A stretch of 14,639 bases of DNA from Gemmatimonadota bacterium (GCA_003221075.1 QHUF01000192.1:1-14639), one strand, 5' to 3'. Positions 1 to 6,869 are shown, counted from the stretch's first letter. Numbers and translations: made by a program. The notes: a model not told the origin generated them from the letters alone.

Positions 1-2
1 CG

Positions 3-413
3 GCGGCGATGCGGCCGATCCTCCCTCCAGCCGACGGGCCGAAGGTGCTCATCCCGATTCCGCTCGCCAGGAAGCGCTTGCGCGAGCGGGGCTACAATCA
101 AAGCGAGGTGCTGGCGCACGCGCTCGCCCGACGGTGGCAGATCCCGGTGCTTGACGGGCTAGTCCGAACGCGGGAGACGCCGACGCAAACGGCGTTGACA
201 CCGGGGACCCGTCTGGCGAATGTGCGCGCAGCTTTCGCTGTCGCGAATGTCCAATGTCCAATGATCAATGATCATGGGACATTGATCATTGTCGATGATG
301 TATTTACCACCGGCGCTACACTCGCCGAGGCAGCAAGGACGTTAGAGCAAGCCGGTGCGAGGCGCATTTACGGCGTCACCTTCGCTCGCGCGGCGATTCC
401 AGACTTCACCTAA
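3..413 (+). CDS. comF: ComF-family phosphoribosyltransferase, N-terminus outside window
   Basis: C-terminal part of a ComF/GntX-type phosphoribosyltransferase, a cytoplasmic family linked to DNA uptake in competent bacteria and of uncertain role elsewhere. The frame is open to the left edge, so the ATG at 9 is probably internal; full-length relatives are about 230 residues and begin with a CxxC zinc finger not seen here. Visible family motifs are the RERGYNQSE stretch, the RETPTQT stretch and the PRPP-binding loop VDDVFTTGAT (D96-T104 counted from the ATG at 9). The linker before the PRPP loop, which usually holds a few variable residues, is encoded by a low-GC 7-bp repeat tract at 246-294. 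The stop codon overlaps the ribosome binding site of gap, so the two may be co-transcribed. Family assignment is firm; the biological role is not. Confidence 0.85.
   Translation, partial: AAMRPILPPADGPKVLIPIPLARKRLRERGYNQSEVLAHALARRWQIPVLDGLVRTRETPTQTALTPGTRLANVRAAFAVANVQCPMINDHGTLIIVDDVFTTGATLAEAARTLEQAGARRIYGVTFARAAIPDFT
246..294. repeat. Heptanucleotide repeat with 12-bp perfect inverted repeat inside comF
   Basis: Seven consecutive 7-bp units can be read: AATGTCC twice, AATGATC twice, then ATGGGAC, ATTGATC and ATTGTCG. The arms CAATGATCAATG (259-270) and CATTGATCATTG (280-291) are perfect reverse complements separated by 9 bp. The tract is far more AT-rich than its surroundings and stays in frame, encoding the variable linker and the first residues of the PRPP loop. 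Confidence 0.75.
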
Positions 414-423
414 GGGGAGAGTC

Positions 424-1437
424 ATGGCGGTTCGGGTAGGCATCAATGGATTCGGCCGCATCGGGCGGAACGTGCTCCGCGCGGCGACGATGGCGAAGCA
501 AACCGAGATCGAGTTCGTCGGCGTCAACGACATCACCGACACGAAGACACTGGCGCACCTGCTGAAGTACGACTCGGTGCACAAGCGCTTTCCCGGCACG
601 GTCGAAGCGAAGGGCGATGCGTTGTTCGTAAACGGCAAGTCGATCAAGGTCTCCGCGATCAAAGAACCTGAGAAGCTGCCCTGGAAAGAGCTGGGCGTGG
701 AGTTCGTGCTCGAGAGTACGGGACGGTTTACGGACAAAGAAAGCGCGTCCAAGCATCTGGCCGCGGGGGCGAAGAAAGTCGTGATCTCGGCGCCGGCCAA
801 AGGCGAGGACATCACGATCTGCATGGGTGTGAACCACGAGAAGTACGATCCCGCCAAGCACGCGATCATCTCGAATGCGTCGTGCACCACCAACTGCCTC
901 GTGCCGATGGTGAAGGTCGTGATGGACAACTTTGGCTTCAAGCATGGGTTCATGACGACCGTCCACAGCTACACGAACGACCAGCAGATCCTCGATCTCC
1001 CACACAAGGACTTGCGGCGCGCGCGCGCGGCGGCGTTGAGCATCATCCCGACCACGACCGGCGCGGCGAAGGCCACCGGCCTCGTGATCCCGGAAGTGAA
1101 GGGCAAGATCGACGGCATCTCGCTCCGCGTGCCGACGCCGGACGTGTCGATCGTCGAGCTGGTGGCGGACGTGGAGAAGTCCACCACCGTCGATGCCGTC
1201 AACGCGGCGTTCAAGCAGGCTGCGGCGTCGGGCCCCTTGAAGGGCATTCTCGAGACGAGTGATGAGCCGCTCGTGTCCACCGACTACATCGGGTCCCTGT
1301 ACTCGAGTGTCATCGACACCATGTCGACCGCCGTCATCGACGGCACGCTCGTCCACATCTCGTCCTGGTACGACAACGAAATGGGCTACTCGTCCCGCTG
1401 CGTCGACCTGCTGGCCTACATCGGAAAGCGGCGTTGA
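424..1437 (+). CDS. gap: Glyceraldehyde-3-phosphate dehydrogenase, type I
   Basis: Oxidises and phosphorylates glyceraldehyde-3-phosphate to 1,3-bisphosphoglycerate with NAD in glycolysis. The product is 337 residues, the usual length. The N-terminal Rossmann motif is GINGFGRIG, the coenzyme-contacting acidic residue lies in GVNDITD (D36), the catalytic cysteine is C154 in SNASCTTNC, and the catalytic histidine is H181 in TTVHSYTND. The C-terminal WYDNEMGYS signature is intact. The start at 424 is chosen because AGGGGAG (413-419) sits just upstream and the protein then begins MAVRVGINGFG as in the family. The frame stays open further upstream to 355, but that extension has no homology-like sequence. 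D36 suggests NAD rather than NADP preference. First gene of a coupled triose-phosphate operon with pgk and tpiA. Confidence 0.97.
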   Translation: MAVRVGINGFGRIGRNVLRAATMAKQTEIEFVGVNDITDTKTLAHLLKYDSVHKRFPGTVEAKGDALFVNGKSIKVSAIKEPEKLPWKELGVEFVLESTGRFTDKESASKHLAAGAKKVVISAPAKGEDITICMGVNHEKYDPAKHAIISNASCTTNCLVPMVKVVMDNFGFKHGFMTTVHSYTNDQQILDLPHKDLRRARAAALSIIPTTTGAAKATGLVIPEVKGKIDGISLRVPTPDVSIVELVADVEKSTTVDAVNAAFKQAAASGPLKGILETSDEPLVSTDYIGSLYSSVIDTMSTAVIDGTLVHISSWYDNEMGYSSRCVDLLAYIGKRR

Positions 1438-2615
1438 ACAAGAGGAGCCTGCGGGATCTTCCCCCGCAGGCGTTGGACGGGAAGCGCGCGCTCGTACGCG
1501 TTGACTTCAACGTCCCGCTCAAAAACGGCAAGGTCACCGACGACACGCGCCTGCGTGCCTCGCTACCCACGATCAAGTACTTGCGGGACAAAGGCGCGCG
1601 CGTCGTCCTGCTGTCGCATTTGGGACGGCCCAAGGGCGGCCCCGACCCGCAGTACTCGCTGAAGCAGGTCGTCCCCGATCTCGAGACGCTGCTCGGCGCG
1701 CCCGTCGAGTTCATTCCCGATCCCGCCGCGGGCGTCCCCACGACGCGCCGGTTGCCGCGCGGCGGTGTCGCGCTCGTCGAGAACACTCGCTTCTGGCCGG
1801 GCGAGGAAAAAAACGATGCCGAGCTGGCGAAGGTATTCGCCGCGCTCGGCGATCTGTACGTGAACGACGCGTTCGGTTCGGCGCATCGCGCCCACTCATC
1901 GACCGCAGCGGTCGCGCATCTCCTGAAGCCCGCGGTCGCCGGGTTTCTGATGGAGAAAGAGCTTCAGTTTCTGGGCCAGCTGCTGGGCAACCCCAAGCAC
2001 CCTTTCATCGCGGTGCTCGGTGGCGCGAAAATCTCCGGCAAGATCGACGTCATCCGCTCGCTCCTGCCGCGCGTTGATGAGCTGCTCATCGGCGGCGCCA
2101 TGGCGTGCACATTTTTTGGGGCTATGGGGCTAGAGGTTGGGGGTTCGCTAGTCGAACCCGATCGCATTGCCCTGGCCAAGGAGCTGCTGGCGACGAGCGG
2201 CAAGAAACTGATCCTGCCGCGCGGCGGTGTGATCGCGCCATCGCTCGAGCGCGCGAGCGAGCATCGCTCCGTAGCGGCTGACGCGATTCCCAAGGGCTGG
2301 GCCGTGTTCGACATCGACGAAGCCACGCAGCACGACTTTGGAGCGCGCTTGCTGCGTGCCAAGACGATCTTCTGGAACGGACCGATGGGCGTGTTCGAGA
2401 CGCCGCCGTTTGACGCGGGCACCCGCGCGATCGCGAACGCCCTCGTCGCTGCGGGAAAGAAGGGCGCCGTGACGGTCGTGGGTGGCGGAGATTCAGTCGC
2501 GGCCGTGGCGGGGATGGAGGACAAGCTGACGCACGTCTCGACGGGCGGCGGCGCGTCGCTCGAATTCCTGGAAGGGAAAGAGTTGCCCGGCGTGGCCGCG
2601 CTGGAGGACGCGTGA
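1434..2615 (+). CDS. pgk: Phosphoglycerate kinase
   Basis: Transfers phosphate from 1,3-bisphosphoglycerate to ADP, giving ATP and 3-phosphoglycerate. The product is 393 residues, normal for bacteria. Substrate-binding motifs RVDFNVP (D24, N26) and SHLGRPKG, the ENTRFWPGEE stretch, GGAKISGKI, the nucleotide-site FWNGPMGVFE and the C-terminal GGGDS and VSTGGGASLEFLEG motifs are all present. The start is a TTG at 1434 that overlaps the gap stop by 4 bp (TTGA), so translation is probably coupled; the resulting N-terminus MNKRSLRDL fits the family well, and a weak GGAAAG site lies at 1422-1427. Residues 227-240 are encoded by an odd G/T-rich tract with codons (CTA, GGG, GGT) rarely used nearby, although the protein sequence there still matches the family pattern. 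Confidence 0.96.
   Translation: MNKRSLRDLPPQALDGKRALVRVDFNVPLKNGKVTDDTRLRASLPTIKYLRDKGARVVLLSHLGRPKGGPDPQYSLKQVVPDLETLLGAPVEFIPDPAAGVPTTRRLPRGGVALVENTRFWPGEEKNDAELAKVFAALGDLYVNDAFGSAHRAHSSTAAVAHLLKPAVAGFLMEKELQFLGQLLGNPKHPFIAVLGGAKISGKIDVIRSLLPRVDELLIGGAMACTFFGAMGLEVGGSLVEPDRIALAKELLATSGKKLILPRGGVIAPSLERASEHRSVAADAIPKGWAVFDIDEATQHDFGARLLRAKTIFWNGPMGVFETPPFDAGTRAIANALVAAGKKGAVTVVGGGDSVAAVAGMEDKLTHVSTGGGASLEFLEGKELPGVAALEDA
2112..2153 (+). repeat. G-rich heptad-like tract within pgk
   Basis: G-runs recur at about 7-8 bp spacing (2118, 2126, 2133, 2139), giving units resembling GGGGCTA, GAGGTTG and GGGGTTC. Base and codon composition differ from the rest of pgk. The periodicity is imperfect, so this is a weaker case than the comF tract. 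Confidence 0.3.
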
Positions 2616-3361
2616 GGCCCCTGGTCTTCGCGGCCAACTGGAAGATGCATGTGGGCCCCCCGGAAGCGCGGGAGTACTTACGCGCGTTCTTTGCGGCCGG
2701 CGAAATCCCCCACGAGCGGGCCGTGTGGTTTTTCCCGCCCGCAGTGTCCCTCGAGGCGGTGGCGCAAAATGTCGCGGGCCATCGGAACGTCGTGGCGGGA
2801 GCGCAGGACATCTATTGGGAGGCGAAGGGCGCATTTACGGGCGCCATCTCGGCGCCGCTTGCCGCGCAGGCGGGCGCTCGCATGACGCTGATCGGCCATT
2901 CCGAGCGCCGGCACGTGTTTGGCGAAACCGATGAGCAGACCGGGGAAAAACTCGCCGCAGCGCTCGCGGCCAACCTGCAGCCGGTCCTGTGCGTCGGCGA
3001 GACGTTGGCGCAGCGCGAGGCGGGCGAGACCACGGCGGTCGTCACCCGGCAGCTCGTGGCCGCATTCGCCGGACACTCCGGCAAGCGTCACGTGACGATC
3101 GCGTACGAGCCCGTGTGGGCAATCGGCACCGGACGCAACGCGACGCCCAAAGACGCCGCCGAAGTGCACCGCGCAATCCGCGGCTGGCTGAAAGGCAATG
3201 CTCCGGCGGTCGTCCCCTTCGTGATTCTTTATGGCGGCAGCGTCAATCTGAAGAATGCCGCCGAGCTGCTGGCCGAGCACGAGTTGGATGGCGTGCTGGT
3301 CGGCGGGGCGTCGCTCGATCCCCGCGGTTGGGCGCAACTTGTGCGCACCGCCGTCGCCTAG
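2612..3361 (+). CDS. tpiA: Triose-phosphate isomerase
   Basis: Interconverts dihydroxyacetone phosphate and glyceraldehyde-3-phosphate. The product is 249 residues, standard for this TIM-barrel enzyme. The active-site residues are visible: N9 and K11 in AANWKMH, electrophilic H96 in IGHSERR, catalytic base E166 in AYEPVWAIGTG (which also contains the flexible loop 6), and the phosphate-binding ILYGGSVN and GVLVGGASL segments. It starts with GTG at 2612, overlapping the pgk stop by 4 bp (GTGA), so it is likely translationally coupled to pgk. With gap and pgk it makes a single lower-glycolysis expression unit, and secG follows after only 16 bp. No lesions are seen. Confidence 0.97.
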   Translation: MRPLVFAANWKMHVGPPEAREYLRAFFAAGEIPHERAVWFFPPAVSLEAVAQNVAGHRNVVAGAQDIYWEAKGAFTGAISAPLAAQAGARMTLIGHSERRHVFGETDEQTGEKLAAALAANLQPVLCVGETLAQREAGETTAVVTRQLVAAFAGHSGKRHVTIAYEPVWAIGTGRNATPKDAAEVHRAIRGWLKGNAPAVVPFVILYGGSVNLKNAAELLAEHELDGVLVGGASLDPRGWAQLVRTAVA

Positions 3362-3377
3362 GTATCTTGCCCCGCGC

Positions 3378-3758
3378 ATGTACACGGTCCTCGTCGTCAT
3401 CTTGATTCTCGACTCGCTGATCCTCACCACCGCCGTGCTGTTGCAGGCGGGGCAGGGCGGCGGCCTCGCCACCATGGGTGGCGGCGCCGGCACCGAGACG
3501 ATCATGGGCGGCCGTCAGGCGACCACCTTGCTCACCAAGCTCACGTGGTGGACCGCGGGGATCTTTCTGTTCCTCTCGCTCGTGCTGACATTCATGACGC
3601 AATCGGGCACGCAGGTTCGCTCGGTGCTCGAGGGCCAGGGACAGAACCCCACGCCGGTGGCACCCACGCCGCTCCCGTTGGAAACTCAACCGACGGCTCC
3701 TCCAGCGCCCCCCCCGCCCCCCCGGGCGCCGCAGCCTCGGAGCAATCGTCGACCGTAG
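3378..3758 (+). CDS. secG: Preprotein translocase subunit SecG
   Basis: Small inner-membrane subunit of the SecYEG protein-export channel. The product is 126 residues: a first hydrophobic helix at about 3-23, the conserved loop LLQAGQGGGLATMGGGAGTE with its glycine-rich character, a second helix at about 56-73, then a proline-rich hydrophilic tail. The ATG at 3378 gives the canonical short N-terminus before helix 1. It lies 16 bp after tpiA, a common gene order. The tail contains long C-runs at 3708-3723, and the last residues (RAPQPRSNRRP) differ in style from the preceding tail. A one-base change in the C-run would instead continue into a GAAASEQSSTVVQ-like tail, so the C-terminal end is uncertain. 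The functional part is intact. Confidence 0.88.
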   Translation: MYTVLVVILILDSLILTTAVLLQAGQGGGLATMGGGAGTETIMGGRQATTLLTKLTWWTAGIFLFLSLVLTFMTQSGTQVRSVLEGQGQNPTPVAPTPLPLETQPTAPPAPPPPPRAPQPRSNRRP

Positions 3759-3819
3759 TCCAGCACCCGCTTACGTCCAGGTCTTCACCGACCCCTCCTA
3801 TCTCGGCCAGATCGTCGTC

Positions 3820-4755
3820 ATGACCGCGCCGATGATCGGCAATTACGGCATCAATCCCGAAGACGTCGAATCGGACCGCCCGCGCGTCGTCGGCGTCGTG
3901 GTTCGCGAGCTGTCGGCGACGCCCTCGAACTGGCGCTCGACCGGTACGCTGATCGACTGGCTCGCGGGCGCGAAGGTGCCGCTGGTCTCCGACGTCGATA
4001 CGCGGCAGCTCACGCGACACATCCGCTCCAAGGGTGCCATGCGCGGCGTACTCGCGCTGGGCGAGAAACCCAGCGATGCGATCAGCGCCGCCCTCGCGGC
4101 ATCGCCGTCGATGAATGGACTCGATCTCGCGAGTGCCGCGACGATTCCCACCGCGTACAGCGAGGGACCGACCGACGCGAAGCATCACGTCGTCGCGTTC
4201 GACTTCGGGATGAAGCGCAACATCCTGCGGCTGTTCGTGCAGCATGGCTGCCGCGTCACCGTCGTACCGGCGGCCACGACCGCGGCGCAGACTCGCGCGC
4301 TGAAACCGGACGGCGTCTTTCTCTCGAACGGTCCCGGCGACCCCGCGGCGGTGGGTTACGCGATCGATACAATTCGCACGCTGTCGGACGGAAACCTGCC
4401 GATCTTCGGCATCTGTCTCGGCCATCAATTGCTCGGCTTGGCAATGGGCGGCGAGACGGTGAAGCTCCCGTACGGACATCGCGGCGGGAATCATCCAGTG
4501 CGCGATCTTGCGACAGGACAAGTGCTTATCACATCACAGAATCATGGATTCGCAGTCCGGGGAGAGACGGGCGGCGTTCCTGGCGCGAAGTCGCTTGAGG
4601 TCACCCACCTTAACCTCAACGACGGGACCGTCGAAGGGATCAAACACCGGGAGTACCCAATTTTCGCGGTCCAGTACCACCCGGAGGCCTCGCCGGGCCC
4701 TCATGACGCCCAGGGACACTTTCAACAATTCCTACAAGCTCTTGACACTAAATAA
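3820..4755 (+). CDS. carA: Carbamoyl-phosphate synthase small subunit, N-terminally truncated
   Basis: Glutamine-hydrolysing subunit that feeds ammonia to CarB for carbamoyl phosphate (arginine and pyrimidine synthesis). The glutamine amidotransferase domain is complete: FLSNGPGDP, nucleophile C199 in FGICLGHQ, TSQNHGFAV, and H287/E289 in YHPEASPGPHD. The N-terminal domain is not: homology begins at VFTDPSYLGQIVV (3781-3819), upstream of the first available ATG at 3820, which falls inside a conserved strand. By comparison with E. coli CarA, about 41 residues including the GEVVFNTSMTGYQE-type motif are absent, or 53 if translation starts at 3820. The frame is open back to 3598 but has no ATG, GTG or TTG before 3820 and runs through the secG tail in another frame. 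This is either a deletion fusing secG to carA or an assembly error; a functional product is doubtful. Confidence 0.85.
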   Translation: MTAPMIGNYGINPEDVESDRPRVVGVVVRELSATPSNWRSTGTLIDWLAGAKVPLVSDVDTRQLTRHIRSKGAMRGVLALGEKPSDAISAALAASPSMNGLDLASAATIPTAYSEGPTDAKHHVVAFDFGMKRNILRLFVQHGCRVTVVPAATTAAQTRALKPDGVFLSNGPGDPAAVGYAIDTIRTLSDGNLPIFGICLGHQLLGLAMGGETVKLPYGHRGGNHPVRDLATGQVLITSQNHGFAVRGETGGVPGAKSLEVTHLNLNDGTVEGIKHREYPIFAVQYHPEASPGPHDAQGHFQQFLQALDTK

Positions 4756-4770
4756 GTAAGCCCGTATGAT
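4742..4770 (+). promoter_or_regulatory. Near-consensus sigma70 promoter for the HU gene
   Basis: A perfect -35 TTGACA (4742-4747), a 17-bp spacer and a -10 TATGAT (4765-4770). The -35 box lies within the last codons of carA. Transcription would start near 4777, leaving a leader of roughly 34 nt before the ATG at 4811. Confidence 0.75.
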
Positions 4771-4810
4771 AGCCCCCGACTTTGACCCGGCAGATGTTCG
4801 GGGGGGACCA

Positions 4811-5125
4811 ATGACGAAGGCTGATCTGGTCGAAAAGGTCACCGCGCAAATCGCTCGCACCGCCGGTCCCCTCATTTCAAAAAAGGACTGTGCTCGGGTC
4901 GTAGATTCCTTCCTCGACGCCGTGAAAGCCGCGCTGGCTGAGCAGCATAACATTGAGGTACGCGGGTTTGGGACGTTCAAAATCCGCCAGCGGAAGACGC
5001 GCATGGCGCGTAACCCACGGACTGGTGATCCAGTCGAAGTGGCGGCGCGCCCGGTGCCTGTCTTCAAGCCCAGCAAGGAGTTGCGCGCGATGGTCGCCGA
5101 CGCGAGCGCGAAGGTTCCCTCCTAA
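4811..5125 (+). CDS. HU/IHF-family DNA-binding protein
   Basis: Small basic nucleoid protein that binds and bends DNA as a dimer. The product is 104 residues: a helical N-terminal dimerisation part (MTKADLVEKV onward), the GFGTF turn at residues 52-56, the beta-arm with the RNPRTG signature at 67-72, and the C-terminal VFKPSKELR stretch. Whether it is HU or an IHF-like subunit cannot be settled from this alone. The start at 4811 is preferred over an in-frame ATG at 4766 because 4766 lies inside the -10 box of the upstream promoter and would not be in the transcript, and because a G-rich ribosome-binding stretch (4800-4806) precedes 4811. The gene has its own promoter and is followed by a strong hairpin, so it is probably monocistronic. 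Confidence 0.93.
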   Translation: MTKADLVEKVTAQIARTAGPLISKKDCARVVDSFLDAVKAALAEQHNIEVRGFGTFKIRQRKTRMARNPRTGDPVEVAARPVPVFKPSKELRAMVADASAKVPS

Positions 5126-5160
5126 GTCGTCCTGCGACACTGTCATAGGCTAACTTGAAC

Positions 5161-5190
5161 TTGGGCCCCGGCATTGACGCCGGGGCCCAA
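5161..5190 (+). terminator. Stem-loop, probable terminator of the HU gene
   Basis: Perfect 12-bp inverted repeat (TTGGGCCCCGGC and its complement) with a 6-nt loop ATTGAC, 36 bp after the HU stop. The following bases CTTCTTGCCT are only moderately T-rich. It lies just upstream of the ribosome binding site of the next gene, so a leader or attenuator role is also possible. Confidence 0.65.
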
Positions 5191-5209
5191 CTTCTTGCCT
5201 GGAGTGATG

Positions 5210-6862
5210 ATGCGCCGCTTTTCCCTACTGCTGATCCCCTTGGTCATCGCGACGGCGCTTTCGGCGCAGACCGTTCGCTATGAAGTCTCCGTCGCGCACG
5301 GTGAGTTTCACGTCGCCGCCGAGTTTCCCACGAATGGCAAGGACACGCTCTTCGTCTCACTCCCCGCGTGGAGTCCCGGCAATTACGAAATCCAGAACTA
5401 TGCGCGCTACCTCCACGGCTTCGTCGCGAAGAATTCGAGCGGGCAACTGTTGTACTGGGATCGCGCCGACAAGGACACGTGGCGCGTCGCGACCGGTCGG
5501 AGCGACCGTGTCACCGTCGAGTTCGACTACTCATCCGACACGATCGATCTCTCGATCGCGCGAACCGCGCAGGACTTCGCACAATTCCTCGGCACCAATC
5601 TCTTCATGTTCGAAGAAGGTCAACTCGCGCGTCCGGCCGAAGTGCGCTTCCGCCTGCCCGCGGGCTGGCAAGTCACGACGGCGCTCAAAGGGCCCACGAG
5701 CGGAGTCTATCGGGCCGGCGATTACCACGAGCTCGCGGATGCGATGACGTTCGTGGGCCGCTACAGCCTCGACTCCCTGCAGGCCGACGGAAAATGGATT
5801 CGCATCGCGGTGTGGCCCGCAGCCGATTACACGGCCGCGGTCGCGCGCAATCTCCGCAACGGCGTCGCCAAGATGGCGCCGGTGCAGAGCCGGATCATGG
5901 GAGAAGCACCATACGACGTATATACCGTTTTCTTCAACGTCATCCACGGACCGATCGACTTCGGCGGCGGTCTGGAGCACAGCTCCTCACAGTACGACAT
6001 CATGCCCGCACTGGGGTTTGCCGATCCGTTCGGCAACCTCGGCGACTTCATGTATCCGCTCCTGTCGCATGAGTTCTTCCATCTCTGGAATGTGAAGCGC
6101 ATCCGGCCCGCCGAGATGTGGCCGTATGACTATCACGCCGAGCAGTACACGCCGCCACCCGAGCCCTGGAGCGTGGAGGACGGGAGTGAAGCGACATGGA
6201 TCCACGAAGTCTACGTCAACAGCTCTCAGCTCTACTATCCCAAAGGCTCGCTGCTCGGATTCCTGCTCGACATTTCGATTCGGGACGCGACGGACAACGC
6301 GCACAATCTCGACCAGGTGATGCGCGCGCTGTACACGCGCTACTACCGTCAGAGCAAGGGATTCCTCACCGCGGATCTGTTGAATGAGCTCCGCACCGCA
6401 GGCATGCCGGACGTCGACGCGTTTTATCGCCGCTACATCGACGGCCGCGATTCGCTTCCCTACGAAACGATTTTCGCCAAGGCCGGGCTTGTGTTTCATC
6501 GCCAGGTCGTCACCAGTCCGTTTGTCGGGATCTCGGCGAATCCCACGCCGAGCGGCATGGTCGTGCAGCAGGTCACTCCGAAGAGCTCAGCGGAGGCGGC
6601 CGGTGTGCAGCCGGGTGACGTGTTGACGAACGTCGGTGGCATCCCGGTCACCGTCGACCAGGATTGGGGCGGGGCGTTTCGGACCCGCTTTCGGGGCAAA
6701 GCCGGACAGCCGCTGACGATCCTGGTCCAGCGCGACGGACGCGCGCTCACACTCACCAGCACGGTGCAGGAGCACGCGACGTCGACCGTCAGCCTCGAGC
6801 GCGCGGCTCATCCCACCCCTAAACAGGCCAAGATCTGGCAGGGCCTGGCGTCGGGACTATAA
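5210..6862 (+). CDS. Secreted M61-family (glycyl aminopeptidase-like) peptidase with PDZ domain, internal deletion
   Basis: A 550-residue exported protein. A signal peptide covers about residues 1-20 (MRRFSLLLIPLVIATALSAQ). A beta-rich N-terminal M61 domain follows, then the GGLEHSSS motif, the zinc motif HEFFH (H287-H291) in LLSHEFFHLWNVKRIRP, a helical C-terminal catalytic region (YYPKGSLLGFLLD) and a PDZ domain at about 440-520. In M61 enzymes a segment with a W-[VF]-x-E-G motif, supplying the third zinc ligand Glu, follows shortly after HExxH. Here EQYTPP runs straight into PEPWSVEDGS near 6150, and about 40 residues seem missing, so the metal site looks incomplete. The frame is preserved. 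The start at 5210 is chosen because GGAG (5201-5204) is correctly spaced from it; an ATG at 5207 is too close. Transcription probably begins upstream of the hairpin or between HU and this gene, but I see no clear promoter. Confidence 0.85.
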   Translation: MRRFSLLLIPLVIATALSAQTVRYEVSVAHGEFHVAAEFPTNGKDTLFVSLPAWSPGNYEIQNYARYLHGFVAKNSSGQLLYWDRADKDTWRVATGRSDRVTVEFDYSSDTIDLSIARTAQDFAQFLGTNLFMFEEGQLARPAEVRFRLPAGWQVTTALKGPTSGVYRAGDYHELADAMTFVGRYSLDSLQADGKWIRIAVWPAADYTAAVARNLRNGVAKMAPVQSRIMGEAPYDVYTVFFNVIHGPIDFGGGLEHSSSQYDIMPALGFADPFGNLGDFMYPLLSHEFFHLWNVKRIRPAEMWPYDYHAEQYTPPPEPWSVEDGSEATWIHEVYVNSSQLYYPKGSLLGFLLDISIRDATDNAHNLDQVMRALYTRYYRQSKGFLTADLLNELRTAGMPDVDAFYRRYIDGRDSLPYETIFAKAGLVFHRQVVTSPFVGISANPTPSGMVVQQVTPKSSAEAAGVQPGDVLTNVGGIPVTVDQDWGGAFRTRFRGKAGQPLTILVQRDGRALTLTSTVQEHATSTVSLERAAHPTPKQAKIWQGLASGL

Positions 6863-6863
6863 T
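6835..6863 (+). promoter_or_regulatory. Promoter of the moaDEA operon, likely leaderless
   Basis: CTGGCA (6835-6840), a 17-bp spacer and a perfect -10 TATAAT (6858-6863), embedded in the last codons of the peptidase gene. Only 6 bp separate the -10 from the moaD ATG at 6870, so the predicted start site coincides with the start codon. No Shine-Dalgarno sequence is present. Confidence 0.65.
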
Positions 6864-6869
6864 CGGACC

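Noticed and set aside
406..1356. Long minus-strand ORF of 316 codons opposite gap
   Set aside because: Arginine/aspartate/histidine-rich composition typical of an antisense frame in GC-rich DNA; gap on the other strand is fully conserved.
3598..3819. Translation of carA as a fusion starting upstream in the open frame
   Set aside because: No ATG, GTG or TTG exists in that stretch and its sequence is the out-of-frame secG tail.
3545..3823. Possible small gene in the second frame across the secG tail
   Set aside because: No homology-like content apart from the tail that might be SecG itself; better explained as an alternative frame around the poly-C tract.
4773..4804. 7-bp inverted repeat (CCCCCGA/TCGGGGG) around the HU transcription start as an RNA thermometer or riboswitch
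   Set aside because: The left arm lies mostly upstream of the predicted start site, so it would not be fully transcribed; the arms are short and low-complexity.
4766..4810. Upstream ATG as the start of the HU-family gene
   Set aside because: It lies inside the predicted -10 box and adds 15 residues not seen in the family.
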